From positions 1,095,876-1,159,875 of the forward strand of contig NZ_BBZI01000005.1 of assembly GCF_008974245.1 (NCBI RefSeq): a DNA stretch of 64,000 nucleotides, given 5' to 3'. Position numbers and translations under genes: made by a program. This DNA is from Streptomyces abyssomicinicus. Its GTDB lineage: Bacteria > Actinomycetota > Actinomycetes > Streptomycetales > Streptomycetaceae. Shown here one piece after another: positions 17,935-25,926 of this stretch (position 1 is its first letter; each line of letters starts with the position of its first letter). The notes below the pieces were generated by a model, which saw nothing but the letters and a program-made list of their open reading frames with translations, searched no databases and was not told the origin of the DNA.

Positions 17935-18262
17935 AGGCACCGGTGCGGCGCGCGACGAACTCCTGGACGTCCTCCGCGCGTTCGCCGTCGGCCGCCGGAC
18001 CGTCACGGCGACGGAGGACGGGGAACAGCGCCAAGCGCCCGGCTCCAGTCGGAACGTCCGGACGCGTGAGGGCGGCACGCCGTCGGCCGTGGGCGGCATG
18101 CCGCACCGGCCGTGGAGGTGCGGTAGGCAGGCCGTCGTTGCACGCCCATGGCCCGTCCATGGCCGAGCCGGCACGTCCCGCCGACCGTGACGCGGGCGGA
18201 GGTTGACTGTGGGCAAGGGGCGCTCGAAGATCACTGCGACAGCGAACAGGGCCGGGAGGACC

Positions 18263-19384
18263 ATGCGCATGGCGGGTGGACAGGCGGGCGCGGCGGACGA
18301 CGGGCCGCCGATACGCGTCGTCGTGGAGGACGCCGAGGAACGGAGCCTCCGCCGGGAGCTGCGCGACGGTGAGCTGTGCCCGCCGTCCAAGGGCCCCGGG
18401 GACCGACGGACGTGGCGTTTTCGGTGGGGGCTCGCGGTGGAGGCTCACGAGGACGCCTCGGTCTGGCGGCCTCTGGCCGGCGCGGACGGGGAACCGTCGC
18501 GTCCGCTGCCCGGCCTGCCGGAAGCCAGGAAGCAGTGGGACGCGGACCACCTGGGGGTGAGTGACGACGGCACGGTGGTGGCGGTCGCCCGCTGCCAGGA
18601 GTTCCTGACCGAACCGGAGGGGGCGGCAACGCCGGTGGACTGGGACGAGCTGTACCTGCTGCCTCCCGGCGCCTCCTCCTGGCAGCACCTGCCCACGCCC
18701 GGGACGGTTCGCCTGTGGGGCACGGTCGGACGGGAGGCCGGGGCTCTGCTCCTGGCCGGTGTGGTACGTGAGCGGAAGCAGGCGCGCACCGGGACGAGAC
18801 CGGCCCTGTTCGCGCTGCGGACGGCCGACCGGCAGCTCACAGAGGTGCCCGTGGGCGAGTTCCGCGAACGGCGGCACTGGCGCGACCCGCTGCGCCTCTA
18901 CCGCTACCGCCCGGAGTGGGCCGTGCCCCGCGTCGGTGACCTCCACCTGCGGGACGGTCTGCTCGCATACAGCGGTTCCACCGAGACCGTCGACCTCTAC
19001 GTCTGGGACGACATCCACCGGCTGTACGTGATCGACCTGCGCGGGGGAGAGGCATCCACGGCGCAGCTGGGGCTCGGCCGCAAGGTGCTGGATCTGCGGG
19101 TCGGCGCGGACCGCGTGGTCCGCGCCGTGACCGACCGGCACCTGTACCTCCATCGGCCCGGCCGCGGCTGGCGGCGCAAGCGGCTGAGGCCGTTGCTCGG
19201 CCGGCTCGTCGAGGTGCACGGGCGGCCCGACGTGCGCTCGGTGAGCATCACGGACGATCAGATCCTGGTCTCCCTCCGCGGCGCCGTCGTCTCCCTCGCG
19301 CTCGACGGAACGCCGGGCGAGGTGGTGTACCGCTGGCCCGAGGAGGTTCGGGACCTCCGGCTCCTCGAGGGGCAACCGGACTGA
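18263..19384 (+). CDS. Uncharacterised protein with beta-propeller-like repeats
   Basis: The 373-aa cytoplasmic-looking protein has no recognised domain. Periodic beta-rich stretches such as GVSDDGTVVAVARCQEF, GTVGREAGALLLAGVVRER and SITDDQILVSLRGAVVSLAL suggest a blade-like repeat fold. No signal peptide or membrane helix is seen. ATG 18263 has GGGAGG 4 nt before it; GTG 18209 also has a GGAGG at good spacing and would add 18 residues, so the start is not settled. It stands alone between the GntR gene and the SMI1-like pseudogene. Confidence 0.6.
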   Translation: MRMAGGQAGAADDGPPIRVVVEDAEERSLRRELRDGELCPPSKGPGDRRTWRFRWGLAVEAHEDASVWRPLAGADGEPSRPLPGLPEARKQWDADHLGVSDDGTVVAVARCQEFLTEPEGAATPVDWDELYLLPPGASSWQHLPTPGTVRLWGTVGREAGALLLAGVVRERKQARTGTRPALFALRTADRQLTEVPVGEFRERRHWRDPLRLYRYRPEWAVPRVGDLHLRDGLLAYSGSTETVDLYVWDDIHRLYVIDLRGGEASTAQLGLGRKVLDLRVGADRVVRAVTDRHLYLHRPGRGWRRKRLRPLLGRLVEVHGRPDVRSVSITDDQILVSLRGAVVSLALDGTPGEVVYRWPEEVRDLRLLEGQPD

Positions 19385-19478
19385 CGGGAGCCGGGGCCGG
19401 GGCCGGCGACGGCGACCGGCGAGCCCGGCCCGGTGGCGACATGCCGGCCTGGGACACGCGTCGTGGGGACGGGGGTTC

Positions 19479-19868
19479 CCACTTGCATACAAGCGCTTCA
19501 CCGGTTGGTACGGTGCCGGATCGATCGATGACTTCCTCGAGGTCATTGAACCGGAGCATCGGGGACGTTCCCACCCTGGACGTGACGGCATGTCCGTCGA
19601 GGCGCGGCGATGCCGAACGCGCGTGGGAGCGCGCGAAGGGCGACGACCTCCAGGGCACGAAGCCCGGGCTGATCGCCTGGGGCATCGACTCCGCCGCGGA
19701 CATCCTGTGCCGGGACACCTCGTCCGAGGACCCCGACAGGCGGCCGGTGCTTGTATGCAACAGGAACAACGACGGCTGGCAGCGCTACGACTGCGGCATG
19801 GTGGAGTTTCTGGTGAGGCTCCTCACCGCGGACCTCGGCCGTTGCCCAGCCAGGAGACCTGTCGCTGA
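19479..19868 (+). pseudogene. Frameshifted SMI1/KNR4 (SUKH) family gene fragment
   Basis: Two pieces of one SMI1/KNR4-like domain lie in different frames. From 19479 the frame reads PLAYKRFTGWYGAGSIDDFL EVIEPEHRG, matching the N-terminal part of the fold. From about 19605 another frame reads AERAWERAKGDDLQGTKPGL, IAWGIDSAADILCRDTSSED and NRNNDGWQRYDCGMVEFLVR, the C-terminal part with the typical G-x-x-WG...DI...W motif. A frameshift falls between about 19565 and 19605, and the N-terminal start is missing. SUKH proteins are often immunity proteins against polymorphic toxins; an intact relative lies at 38585-39955. Confidence 0.6.
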
Positions 19869-20246
19869 GCCGCGTGCGTCGGCGAGGTCTCCGGCAAGCG
19901 CCCCTGCGCCGGGCGAGCGCGGAGAGAGGGGCCCGTTCCGGCTGGGTGGCCTTGGGGCCATGATCCGTCGGCACATCAGAATCAGCCACGCGAAGTCGCG
20001 GGTGCTCAGCAGGTGGATCACGCGTTACGTGCACGAGACCCGGTCGTGCCGGATGCCCAGCAGTCCCATTCCCCGAGATCAGCCCCGGGTGAAAGGGCTT
20101 TGCATTGCTGCGCCAGGCCACAGCCGCGTCTTCCGGTACAGGGAAAGATTCTGGCCCCCTGGCCCACCGGGGATTCGCTGCTCGCCGCCCGCACCTGCAA
20201 CCAACTTGGTTTGCTTCATTGACATTTCCTTGAAACGCCGTAACTC
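19869..20246. other. Upstream region of the first LPMO gene
   Basis: No gene is seen. It separates the pseudogene remnant from the CebR box. The only structured element I noted is the CebR palindrome that follows. Confidence 0.4.
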
Positions 20247-20260
20247 TGGGAGCGCTCCCA
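20247..20260. promoter_or_regulatory. CebR box TGGGAGCGCTCCCA
   Basis: The perfect 14-bp palindrome matches the CebR operator, the LacI-family repressor of cellulose utilisation in Streptomyces, released by cellobiose or cellotriose. It lies 33 bp before the LPMO start. Confidence 0.9.
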
Positions 20261-20292
20261 TAGTTGTTTCATCTGGAAGGAGTTCCCCCCAC

Positions 20293-20967
20293 ATGCGTAA
20301 CCTGAGTCGATTAGCCGGGCGTTCCCGGTCGGCTTTCCACCGGCCTCTCCAGGCCTTCGTCATGCTGTTCGCCGTGGTCGCCGGCGCACTGGCCTGGTCA
20401 GCCCCCGCCCAGGCCCACGGCACCATCGTCGGTCCCGCCACCCGCGCGTACCAGTGCTGGCAGAAGTGGGGTAGCAGCCACACGAACCCGGCCATGCAGA
20501 CCGAAGACCCCATGTGTTACCAGGCCTTCCAGGCCAACCCCGACACCATGTGGAACTGGATGAGCGCGCTTCGCGACGGCCTCGGGGGCCAGTTCCAGGC
20601 GAAGACCCCCGACGGAACGCTCTGCAGCAACAACCTCTCCAGGAACGCCAGCCTGAACAAGCCCGGCAACTGGAAGACGACCACCGTCGGCAACAACTTC
20701 TCGGTCCAGCTGTACGACCAGGCGTCGCACGGTGCGGACTACTTCAAGGTCTACGTGAGCAAGCAGGGGTTCAACCCCAAGACCCAGACCCTGGGCTGGG
20801 GCAACCTCGACTACATCACGCAGACCGGCCGCTACGCCCCGGCACAGAACATCACGTTCAACGTCAACACCTCGGGCTACAGCGGACACCACGTCGTGTT
20901 CGTGATCTGGCAGGCCTCGCACCTCGACCAGGCCTACATGTGGTGCAGCGACGTGAACTTCGGCTGA
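20293..20967 (+). CDS. AA10 lytic polysaccharide monooxygenase (first copy)
   Basis: The 224-aa secreted copper enzyme has a Sec signal (about residues 1-41, ending WSAPAQA) and a mature protein starting with His: HGTIVGPATRAYQCWQKWGS. The second His of the copper brace is in YDQASHGADYFKVYV, and the C-terminal VIWQASHLDQAYMWCSDVNF is typical of single-domain Streptomyces AA10 enzymes acting oxidatively on cellulose and/or chitin. There is no carbohydrate-binding module. GAAGGAG precedes ATG 20293. A CebR box lies upstream. Codon 7 is TTA (20311-20313), so translation should need the bldA leucyl-tRNA. The second copy is at 62703-63374. Confidence 0.93.
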   Translation: MRNLSRLAGRSRSAFHRPLQAFVMLFAVVAGALAWSAPAQAHGTIVGPATRAYQCWQKWGSSHTNPAMQTEDPMCYQAFQANPDTMWNWMSALRDGLGGQFQAKTPDGTLCSNNLSRNASLNKPGNWKTTTVGNNFSVQLYDQASHGADYFKVYVSKQGFNPKTQTLGWGNLDYITQTGRYAPAQNITFNVNTSGYSGHHVVFVIWQASHLDQAYMWCSDVNFG

Positions 20968-21032
20968 GCCGGAGCGCGCCGCACACGGCACCGGTCTCCG
21001 CCGGGCGCCGGTAACCCGCCGCCCGGCCGACC

Positions 21033-21083
21033 GAGCTCCGTCGGGGCAGGGGACCCATGCGGTCACCTGCCCCGGCGGGGCTC
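21033..21083 (+). terminator. Strong hairpin terminator after the LPMO gene
   Basis: An 18-bp stem (with two G-U type pairs) runs from 21033-21050 to 21066-21083 with a 15-nt loop. Confidence 0.65.
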
Positions 21084-21687
21084 CCGCCGCTCCCGGTGTG
21101 AACGCGCCCCATCGCACGGCAGTCGCACGCCGGCCGGCCCCCACCGTCTCGTCGTGCGACTTCGGCACGCAACCGCCATGGAGACTCCTCGGGACCGTCA
21201 GCCCACCGGGGCGTGTCCCGTGGCCTTGCTCGCTTGCCCTGCCAGGCCTTCCCCGGCCGCCCGTCAACTCCGCGATACCTCATGCCCAGGATGAACCCTC
21301 CTCCCGGAACACTCCTCACCCACCCGGGTTCGACCGCAGGAGCGTCCTGACCCGCGCAGGTGGCCCGACCTGGCCGCCGACGCCGGGTCACTGCTGTTGT
21401 CCCGCACCGCCCGCACCGCCCGCACCGCCCGCACCGCCCGCACCGACCCCACCGCCCACGCCGCCCGAGGCGATCACCACGCCGCTGACCGGCATGCGGG
21501 GCGGCTGTCGGAATGCCCTCGCAGTGCATCGGCCTTCAGGCCGGTGGTGAGGCGAATCCGACGGTGGCGACCGTGCACGTGGGCATTCGCAGCAGCAGGT
21601 GTGGGTGCTTCCGGGGGAGCGGGCGGACGGTCATGAGGAATGTCCGGCAACTCGATCCACCGTCACCCCGTCGAAACGAGGCCCCCC
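21084..21687. other. Intergenic region without a supported gene
   Basis: It contains the 9-bp tandem repeat at 21401-21445 and the leader of the next gene. Open frames on both strands are repeat-driven (for example VRAVRAVRA on the minus strand) and show no family. Confidence 0.4.
21401..21445. repeat. Five tandem copies of CCCGCACCG
   Basis: The 9-bp unit is repeated five times without mismatch, followed by degenerate continuation. It lies in a non-coding stretch. Confidence 0.85.
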
Positions 21688-22461
21688 ATGAACCGAAACC
21701 GAGTTACCGTCCGCGCTGTCGCTGTGGCCCTGCTCGCCGCCGGGTTGGCCGCCGGTCCGGCGGTCGCCGCCCCCGCGCCCGCGGAGGCGAAGGCGCGCGT
21801 CGGCGCCGACTGGGACACTCAGTCGATCGTCTTCACCGCCGCTGACGGGCAGGCCAACGACCTCCAGATCTTCTCCATGTACACCGCTGACGGTGTCCGG
21901 CGGATCGGCTTCACCGACGTGGTCCCGCTCGAACCGGGCGACCACTGTGCGTACTCCAGAGAAGGCGAGACCACGTCCGTCACCTGTGAACTGCCCGTCG
22001 ACGGCCCCCGGCCCGACAGGATCGACGTCTCCCTCGGCGACGGCGACGACACGATCTCCGCCTTCGACCCCGGGATGGGCACCGTCAGCGGCGGCCCCGG
22101 CGATGACGAACTGCACGCCCACACCGCCCGGAAGGTGCTGGGTGATGCGGGCAACGACATGGTCATGGGAGCCGCGGCCCTGTACGGCGGCGACGGCATG
22201 GACGAGCTGATGGGTGACCACGCCAACCAGCAGATGTGGGGCGGCCCGGGCGACGACATGATCCATGGGTACGGCGGGGACGACATCGTGTACGCCGGCC
22301 AGGGCGACGACCACGCCATGGGCGGGGACGGCCGGGACATCATCCTCGGCGGACCAGGCAGTGACACGCTGGAGGGCGAGGGCGACAACGACCTGATCCT
22401 CGGTGGCTCAGGGAAGGACGTCCTCAAGGGCGGACCGGGCCGCAACATCGTCCTCCCGTAG
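21688..22461 (+). CDS. Secreted calcium-binding RTX-repeat protein
   Basis: The 257-aa protein has a signal peptide (MNRNRVTVRAVAVALLAAGL ...AVAAPAPAEA). The C-terminal half (about 115-255) is made of GGxGxDxh RTX-type nonapeptides: SLGDGDDTISAF, VSGGPGDDELHAH, MWGGPGDDMIHGYGGDDIV, MGGDGRDIILGGPGSDTLEG, ILGGSGKDVLKGGPG. These fold as calcium-bound parallel beta rolls outside the cell. No enzymatic domain is seen, and the first about 110 residues are unassigned. ACGAGG precedes ATG 21688. Confidence 0.85.
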   Translation: MNRNRVTVRAVAVALLAAGLAAGPAVAAPAPAEAKARVGADWDTQSIVFTAADGQANDLQIFSMYTADGVRRIGFTDVVPLEPGDHCAYSREGETTSVTCELPVDGPRPDRIDVSLGDGDDTISAFDPGMGTVSGGPGDDELHAHTARKVLGDAGNDMVMGAAALYGGDGMDELMGDHANQQMWGGPGDDMIHGYGGDDIVYAGQGDDHAMGGDGRDIILGGPGSDTLEGEGDNDLILGGSGKDVLKGGPGRNIVLP

Positions 22462-22491
22462 GCGCGCCTCCGGACCGAAAGGCTCTGGCTC

Positions 22492-22528
22492 CGCGGCACC
22501 GGCCTGGTGAGTCCATGCCGGTGCCGCG
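22492..22528 (+). terminator. Hairpin terminator after the RTX gene
   Basis: A perfect 11-bp inverted repeat CGCGGCACCGG / CCGGTGCCGCG with a 15-nt loop lies 31 bp after the stop. Confidence 0.7.
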
Positions 22529-22693
22529 CGGAGGACGAGGCCTGTCGATGCGCGATGCGCGGACAGGCCCCGTCGAGCCCCCTGCGCGGCTCGGAAACCG
22601 TTGCTGCAGGTCGAGCCGGGCCTCACGGCAACGAGTGGGCCTTGGGGGTTCCCCCGCCTGCGCGCCAGGCGGATCGATCGGTATGGGCGACCG

Positions 22694-23200
22694 TCACTGC
22701 ACGTCGGGAAGCTCCGGCAGGGCGAGCCAGTCCGACCAGGAGATCTCCCGGCCGATGAAGCGCGGCTGTTCGAGAGGCCAATCGGCGGCGATCCAACGCG
22801 GCACCAGTGCGTCGAGGTCCTGCTCGAGCTTGCTGCCCACCAGCTCGTCCACCACCCACCAGGAGATCTCGGCATCGGCACCGGCCCTCTCCGGTGGGTC
22901 GATGTAGACGCAGCCGAGCAGAGCTGTCTCAGCCGCGTCGAACAGCGCGTAGTTGAAGGACTGGTGGGCGGCGATCTCCTTCTCGTGCCGCAGCAGATCG
23001 GCCTGGTCGGCCTCGTAGGTCATGGTGGCCGCGGGCCAGCCCCAGGCCGGGCCGTAGATGCTCCACAGCCGCTCGCGCGAACCCATCACTGCCGGGTAGT
23101 CGAGCGGTGTGTCCGCCTCGCGGATCGGCCGCAGGTGATGACCACCGTCCGGCAGCGGTACCAGGACGGGATGGACGAAGTCATCGGGAAGCCAGCTCAT
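22694..23200 (-). CDS. GNAT-like N-acetyltransferase
   Basis: The 168-aa protein has the layout of a GNAT fold: GGHHLRPIREADTPLDYPAV at the N-terminus, the central strand FNYALFDAAETALLGCVYID, then the beta bulge DAEISWWVVDELVGSKLEQD. The usual pyrophosphate loop Q/RxxGxG/A is not clear (LVGSKLEQDLDALV takes its place), so activity or acceptor cannot be stated. It is a single gene on the minus strand. Confidence 0.7.
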   Translation of the reverse strand: MSWLPDDFVHPVLVPLPDGGHHLRPIREADTPLDYPAVMGSRERLWSIYGPAWGWPAATMTYEADQADLLRHEKEIAAHQSFNYALFDAAETALLGCVYIDPPERAGADAEISWWVVDELVGSKLEQDLDALVPRWIAADWPLEQPRFIGREISWSDWLALPELPDVQ

Positions 23201-23578
23201 GGCGCCCGACCGTAGCAGCGCGCGGCATACCGCTCCCCTGAATTTCTCGTGTGCGCGGGCAGGCCGCTCTCATGCCGGGCCGAGCCCGCGACCACCCGGC
23301 CGAGGCCCGCCGGCCTCCGGGCGTCGGGAACCGAGAAGGTGCGTCCGGTCATCGCTGTGGCCGCCTCACCCCGGGGACACCGATCCGGGCCGGCGGACGA
23401 GAGCCTTACGGGCACGTACTCCGCGAAACAGGCCCGGTGGCTCCTCCGAGGAGTTCGCAGAAAGGCGTCCGGCCTGCGACAGCGCAGGTCGGACGCCTGT
23501 TCTGCGGCACCGTTGGGCGCGCCCCCGACATACTCGAACCCGTGGGCCGCGCCGCGCCGGTGGGCCCTCCGGCCCCGG
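23201..23578. other. Intergenic region holding the ATP-grasp terminator
   Basis: No gene is supported. It holds the promoter region of the GNAT gene at its left end and the hairpin at 23464-23497. Confidence 0.4.
23464..23497 (-). terminator. Hairpin terminator after the ATP-grasp gene
   Basis: A 15-bp stem (one G-U pair) with a 4-nt loop, GGCGTCCGGCCTGCG / CGCAGGTCGGACGCC, extended by CAGAA/TTCTG pairing outside. It lies about 80 bp downstream of the stop. Confidence 0.65.
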
Positions 23579-24886
23579 CTACACCGTTTCGATGTCCGGG
23601 GTACGCACCCGCAGACGGAACTCCAGGGCCGTTGCCGCCGCCTTCGCCGCGCGCACCGCCTCGTCCTCCGTCGGGGCCAGGGCGCGCGCGTACGCGATGC
23701 GCGACTCCGAACTCTCCAGGGCGCCCACCTCCGCACCCGGGCGGGCCATCGGCTCGACCTCCGTCACACCGGATAAGGCGCGGGCCTCCTCCAGACCCAT
23801 GATCTCCTCCAGCGTGCCGGGCGCTGCAACCGAGGCGAACCAGATGGCCGAGCAGCCCCGGCCGCTCGCCTCGGCGAGACGCGCCCGTATGCCGGGCAGC
23901 ACCTTCTCGCCCAGCGCCTGGCGTGCCGTGCAGTCGTCGATGTCGACGCCGGTCGCCTCCAAGGCCAGCGTCGGGATCATGTCGCCGCCCATGCGGATGT
24001 GCGTCTCGATCACCCGGGGACCGGTCGGCGTGAGGACGACCTCGGTGTGCGAGGGGCCGAACTCGATGCCCACGGCCTCCAGGACGGTCGTCACGTACGC
24101 CTCGATCTCCGCCCTCGTGTCCGCCGGGACGTCGGCCGGTGAGACGTGTCCCAGTTCCACGAACGTCGCCGGGTCGGAGTACTTGCGTGTCACCGCGATC
24201 ATCACGTGCTCGCCGCCCTCGGAGAAGGCCTCCACGCTGAACTGCGGGCCCGTCAGGAACTCCTCCACCAGGACGCCTGCGCTGGTCAGGCCCAGGTAGC
24301 TGCCGGCGGCGAGCTCGAACGCGCTGGCCAGGTCGCTCTCGCCGGACACCTTGGCGACGCCCGCGCTGCCGGAGCTGGACACCGGCTTCACCACGCAGGG
24401 GCCGCCCGCGGCGCGGACGAAGTCACGCAGTGCGGCCAGGTCGCCGACGCGGGCGGCGGCCGTCGTGTCCACGCCGCGCTCGGCGAGCCGGGCCCGCATG
24501 GCGGCCTTGTCGTGGACGAGGGTGACCGTCTCCGCGCTGTGGGCCTGCAGCCCGAGTGCCTCCGCGATGGCCGCGTACCGCCCCTGGTCGCGTTCCCCGA
24601 AGGTGCCGATCCGGGTGAACGGGTCGACGGCGTGTGCGGCTGCCGCGAGGGCGATCCACTCGTCGTCCGGGGCGTCGCCGCGGACGCCGATGACCCGGGC
24701 GTTCGCGCCCGGGTCCTGGACCTTGCCTATGTAGTCGAGGTGGCAGATCACCGTGGTGCGGGTGCCGGGCAGGGCGGCGCGCAGTCGTGCCGGGAAGTCA
24801 CGACCCGTACCCACGACGAGGACGTGCTCGGGTGGCGACGCCGAAGACGTGGAAGCGTCCGTGGACGCGGAGGTCGGTGCGGACAT
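23579..24886 (-). CDS. ATP-grasp carboxylate ligase
   Basis: The 435-aa protein has the three-part ATP-grasp layout: an N-terminal Rossmann-like part (EHVLVVGTGRDFPARLRAAL), a central ATP-binding part with FVRAAGGPCVVKPVSSSGSAG (phosphate-binding loop) and GVLVEEFLTGPQFSVEAFSE, and the Mg-binding HTEVVLTPTGPRVIETHIRM (E and N/H ligands) near residue 290. It resembles the biotin-carboxylase-like group that includes L-amino acid ligases and peptide-forming enzymes. The substrates are unknown. ATG 24886 has GAGAGGA 8 nt upstream. Codon 371 is TTA (23774-23776), suggesting bldA dependence. A small ORF ends 34 bp upstream on the same strand. Confidence 0.85.
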   Translation of the reverse strand: MSAPTSASTDASTSSASPPEHVLVVGTGRDFPARLRAALPGTRTTVICHLDYIGKVQDPGANARVIGVRGDAPDDEWIALAAAAHAVDPFTRIGTFGERDQGRYAAIAEALGLQAHSAETVTLVHDKAAMRARLAERGVDTTAAARVGDLAALRDFVRAAGGPCVVKPVSSSGSAGVAKVSGESDLASAFELAAGSYLGLTSAGVLVEEFLTGPQFSVEAFSEGGEHVMIAVTRKYSDPATFVELGHVSPADVPADTRAEIEAYVTTVLEAVGIEFGPSHTEVVLTPTGPRVIETHIRMGGDMIPTLALEATGVDIDDCTARQALGEKVLPGIRARLAEASGRGCSAIWFASVAAPGTLEEIMGLEEARALSGVTEVEPMARPGAEVGALESSESRIAYARALAPTEDEAVRAAKAAATALEFRLRVRTPDIETV

Positions 24887-24920
24887 GCCTGTGTTCCTCT
24901 CAGATGGTTCGGCGGGCGCG

Positions 24921-25127
24921 TCAGGTCCACGCCGTGTCGGCGTGCCACCGGTCGATCGCCTCGGCCGGTCGCGCACGGGCCTCGTCGGCGGACCGCGCGG
25001 TGACGAAGTTGCTGCCCGACGCGTCCGATACGTGCTCCCCCCTGGCGTCGCGCACCGGGCTCCAGGAGCGTATCCACCTCCGCCCCCGGTACGGGGCCGG
25101 ATCGCGCCGGAGGGACGAACTCGCCAT
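24921..25127 (-). CDS. Small hypothetical protein upstream of the ATP-grasp gene
   Basis: The 68-aa ORF ends DASGSNFVTARSADEARARP AEAIDRWHADTAWT and contains PYRGRRWIRSWSPVRDARGE. Third positions are G or C in nearly all codons and the composition (many Trp, Asp, Arg) looks protein-like rather than random. The frame extends upstream to 25193, so the start (ATG 25127) is uncertain and no strong SD is seen. The 34-bp gap to the ATP-grasp gene suggests co-transcription. Its role is unknown. Confidence 0.5.
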   Translation of the reverse strand: MASSSLRRDPAPYRGRRWIRSWSPVRDARGEHVSDASGSNFVTARSADEARARPAEAIDRWHADTAWT

Positions 25128-25193
25128 GGACACCGAGGGGCCGCGCGCTTCGCCCGGTTCGGCCGGGGCCTGAACGCCGCCGCGCGGTGACAC

Positions 25194-25815
25194 CGTCAGC
25201 CGACCGAGGCCACCGCCTTCCGCGACGAGCGGTTCACGGACAAGTGGCGTCCGGCGTTCCGCACACTGAGCCGGAGAGCCGGAGAGCCGGAGAGCCGGAG
25301 AGCCGGAGAGCCGGAGAGCCGGAGAGCCGGAGAGCCGGAGAGCCGGAGAGCCGGAGAGCCGGAGAGCCGGAGAGCCGGAGAGCCGGACGCCGGCGGAGGA
25401 GTACCCCGTCGCCCAGGCCGGGATGCGGACTCAGAGCTGCTCGAGGTCTGGAAGACGGCGTCTCGACCGACCCCGGACCGAAGTTCACCTTGCAGGCAGG
25501 TCGTCCCACCCAGCGAGAGCGGCCCGTGTCGACGTCGACGTGGAGCGTTGGGGCCGGCAGAAGGAACTCTCGACGGCTTTGGCCGAGGAACCGCGCTGCG
25601 AGGAGGGCCATGACCGGGCGCCGTTCCTCCACGCGGCGGGGGCCGAGGCCCGTTTGTCGAGGGCGCGGACGAGGAAGGACCTGTCAGGGTGACGCCGAGG
25701 CCGCGCCGCCGGACACACAGCGTGCGCCGTCGGAGTGCCTTCCCGGTTCGGTGTCGCCCGGTTCACCGTCCAGGGCCTGTACCACCAGGGTGAAACACAT
25801 CACCGTCCGCCTTCG
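25194..25815. other. Gene-poor region upstream of pntAB containing a minisatellite
   Basis: No gene is supported. Apart from the 8-bp repeat block (25269-25387) there are short peptide-like stretches, for example TAFRDERFTDKWRPAFRTL in one plus frame just before the repeat. They are not continued on the other side, so this could be a decayed gene interrupted by repeat expansion. Confidence 0.35.
25269..25387. repeat. 8-bp tandem repeat AGCCGGAG, 14.9 copies
   Basis: Fourteen exact copies plus seven bases of a fifteenth, with no mismatch. The unit is not a multiple of three, so any reading frame through it changes when the copy number changes. Perfect identity points to recent or ongoing slippage. 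Confidence 0.95.
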
Positions 25816-25844
25816 TTGGCCCGCACCGGTGCGGCCGGTAGGTT
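25816..25844 (+). promoter_or_regulatory. pntAB promoter with palindrome in the spacer
   Basis: TTGGCC (25816-25821), a 17-bp spacer and TAGGTT (25839-25844) fit a vegetative promoter. The spacer holds the 14-bp palindrome CCGCACCGGTGCGG (25821-25834), a likely regulator site. Confidence 0.55.
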
Positions 25845-25857
25845 CCAGCGATCAAAG

Positions 25858-25878
25858 GGAGGGTGCCGTACACCCTCC
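25858..25878 (+). promoter_or_regulatory. Inverted repeat in the pntAB leader
   Basis: GGAGGGTG CCGTA CACCCTCC, 8-bp perfect arms with a 5-nt loop, lies just after the expected start point and 49 bp before the pntA ATG. It could be an operator or an RNA hairpin. Confidence 0.45.
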
Positions 25879-25926
25879 TCGCACGCAGATCACCCTCATG
25901 CCCTCTTCCGACGAGAGATACAGGAC

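Noticed and set aside
25269..25387. Repeat array resembling a short CRISPR
   Set aside because: The units are contiguous 8-bp copies with no spacers, and no cas gene is present. It is a simple tandem repeat.
25234..25632. 132-codon minus-strand ORF through the octamer repeat
   Set aside because: Its second half is only the repeat read as LRLSGSPA units and the first half has no family, SD or conserved start.
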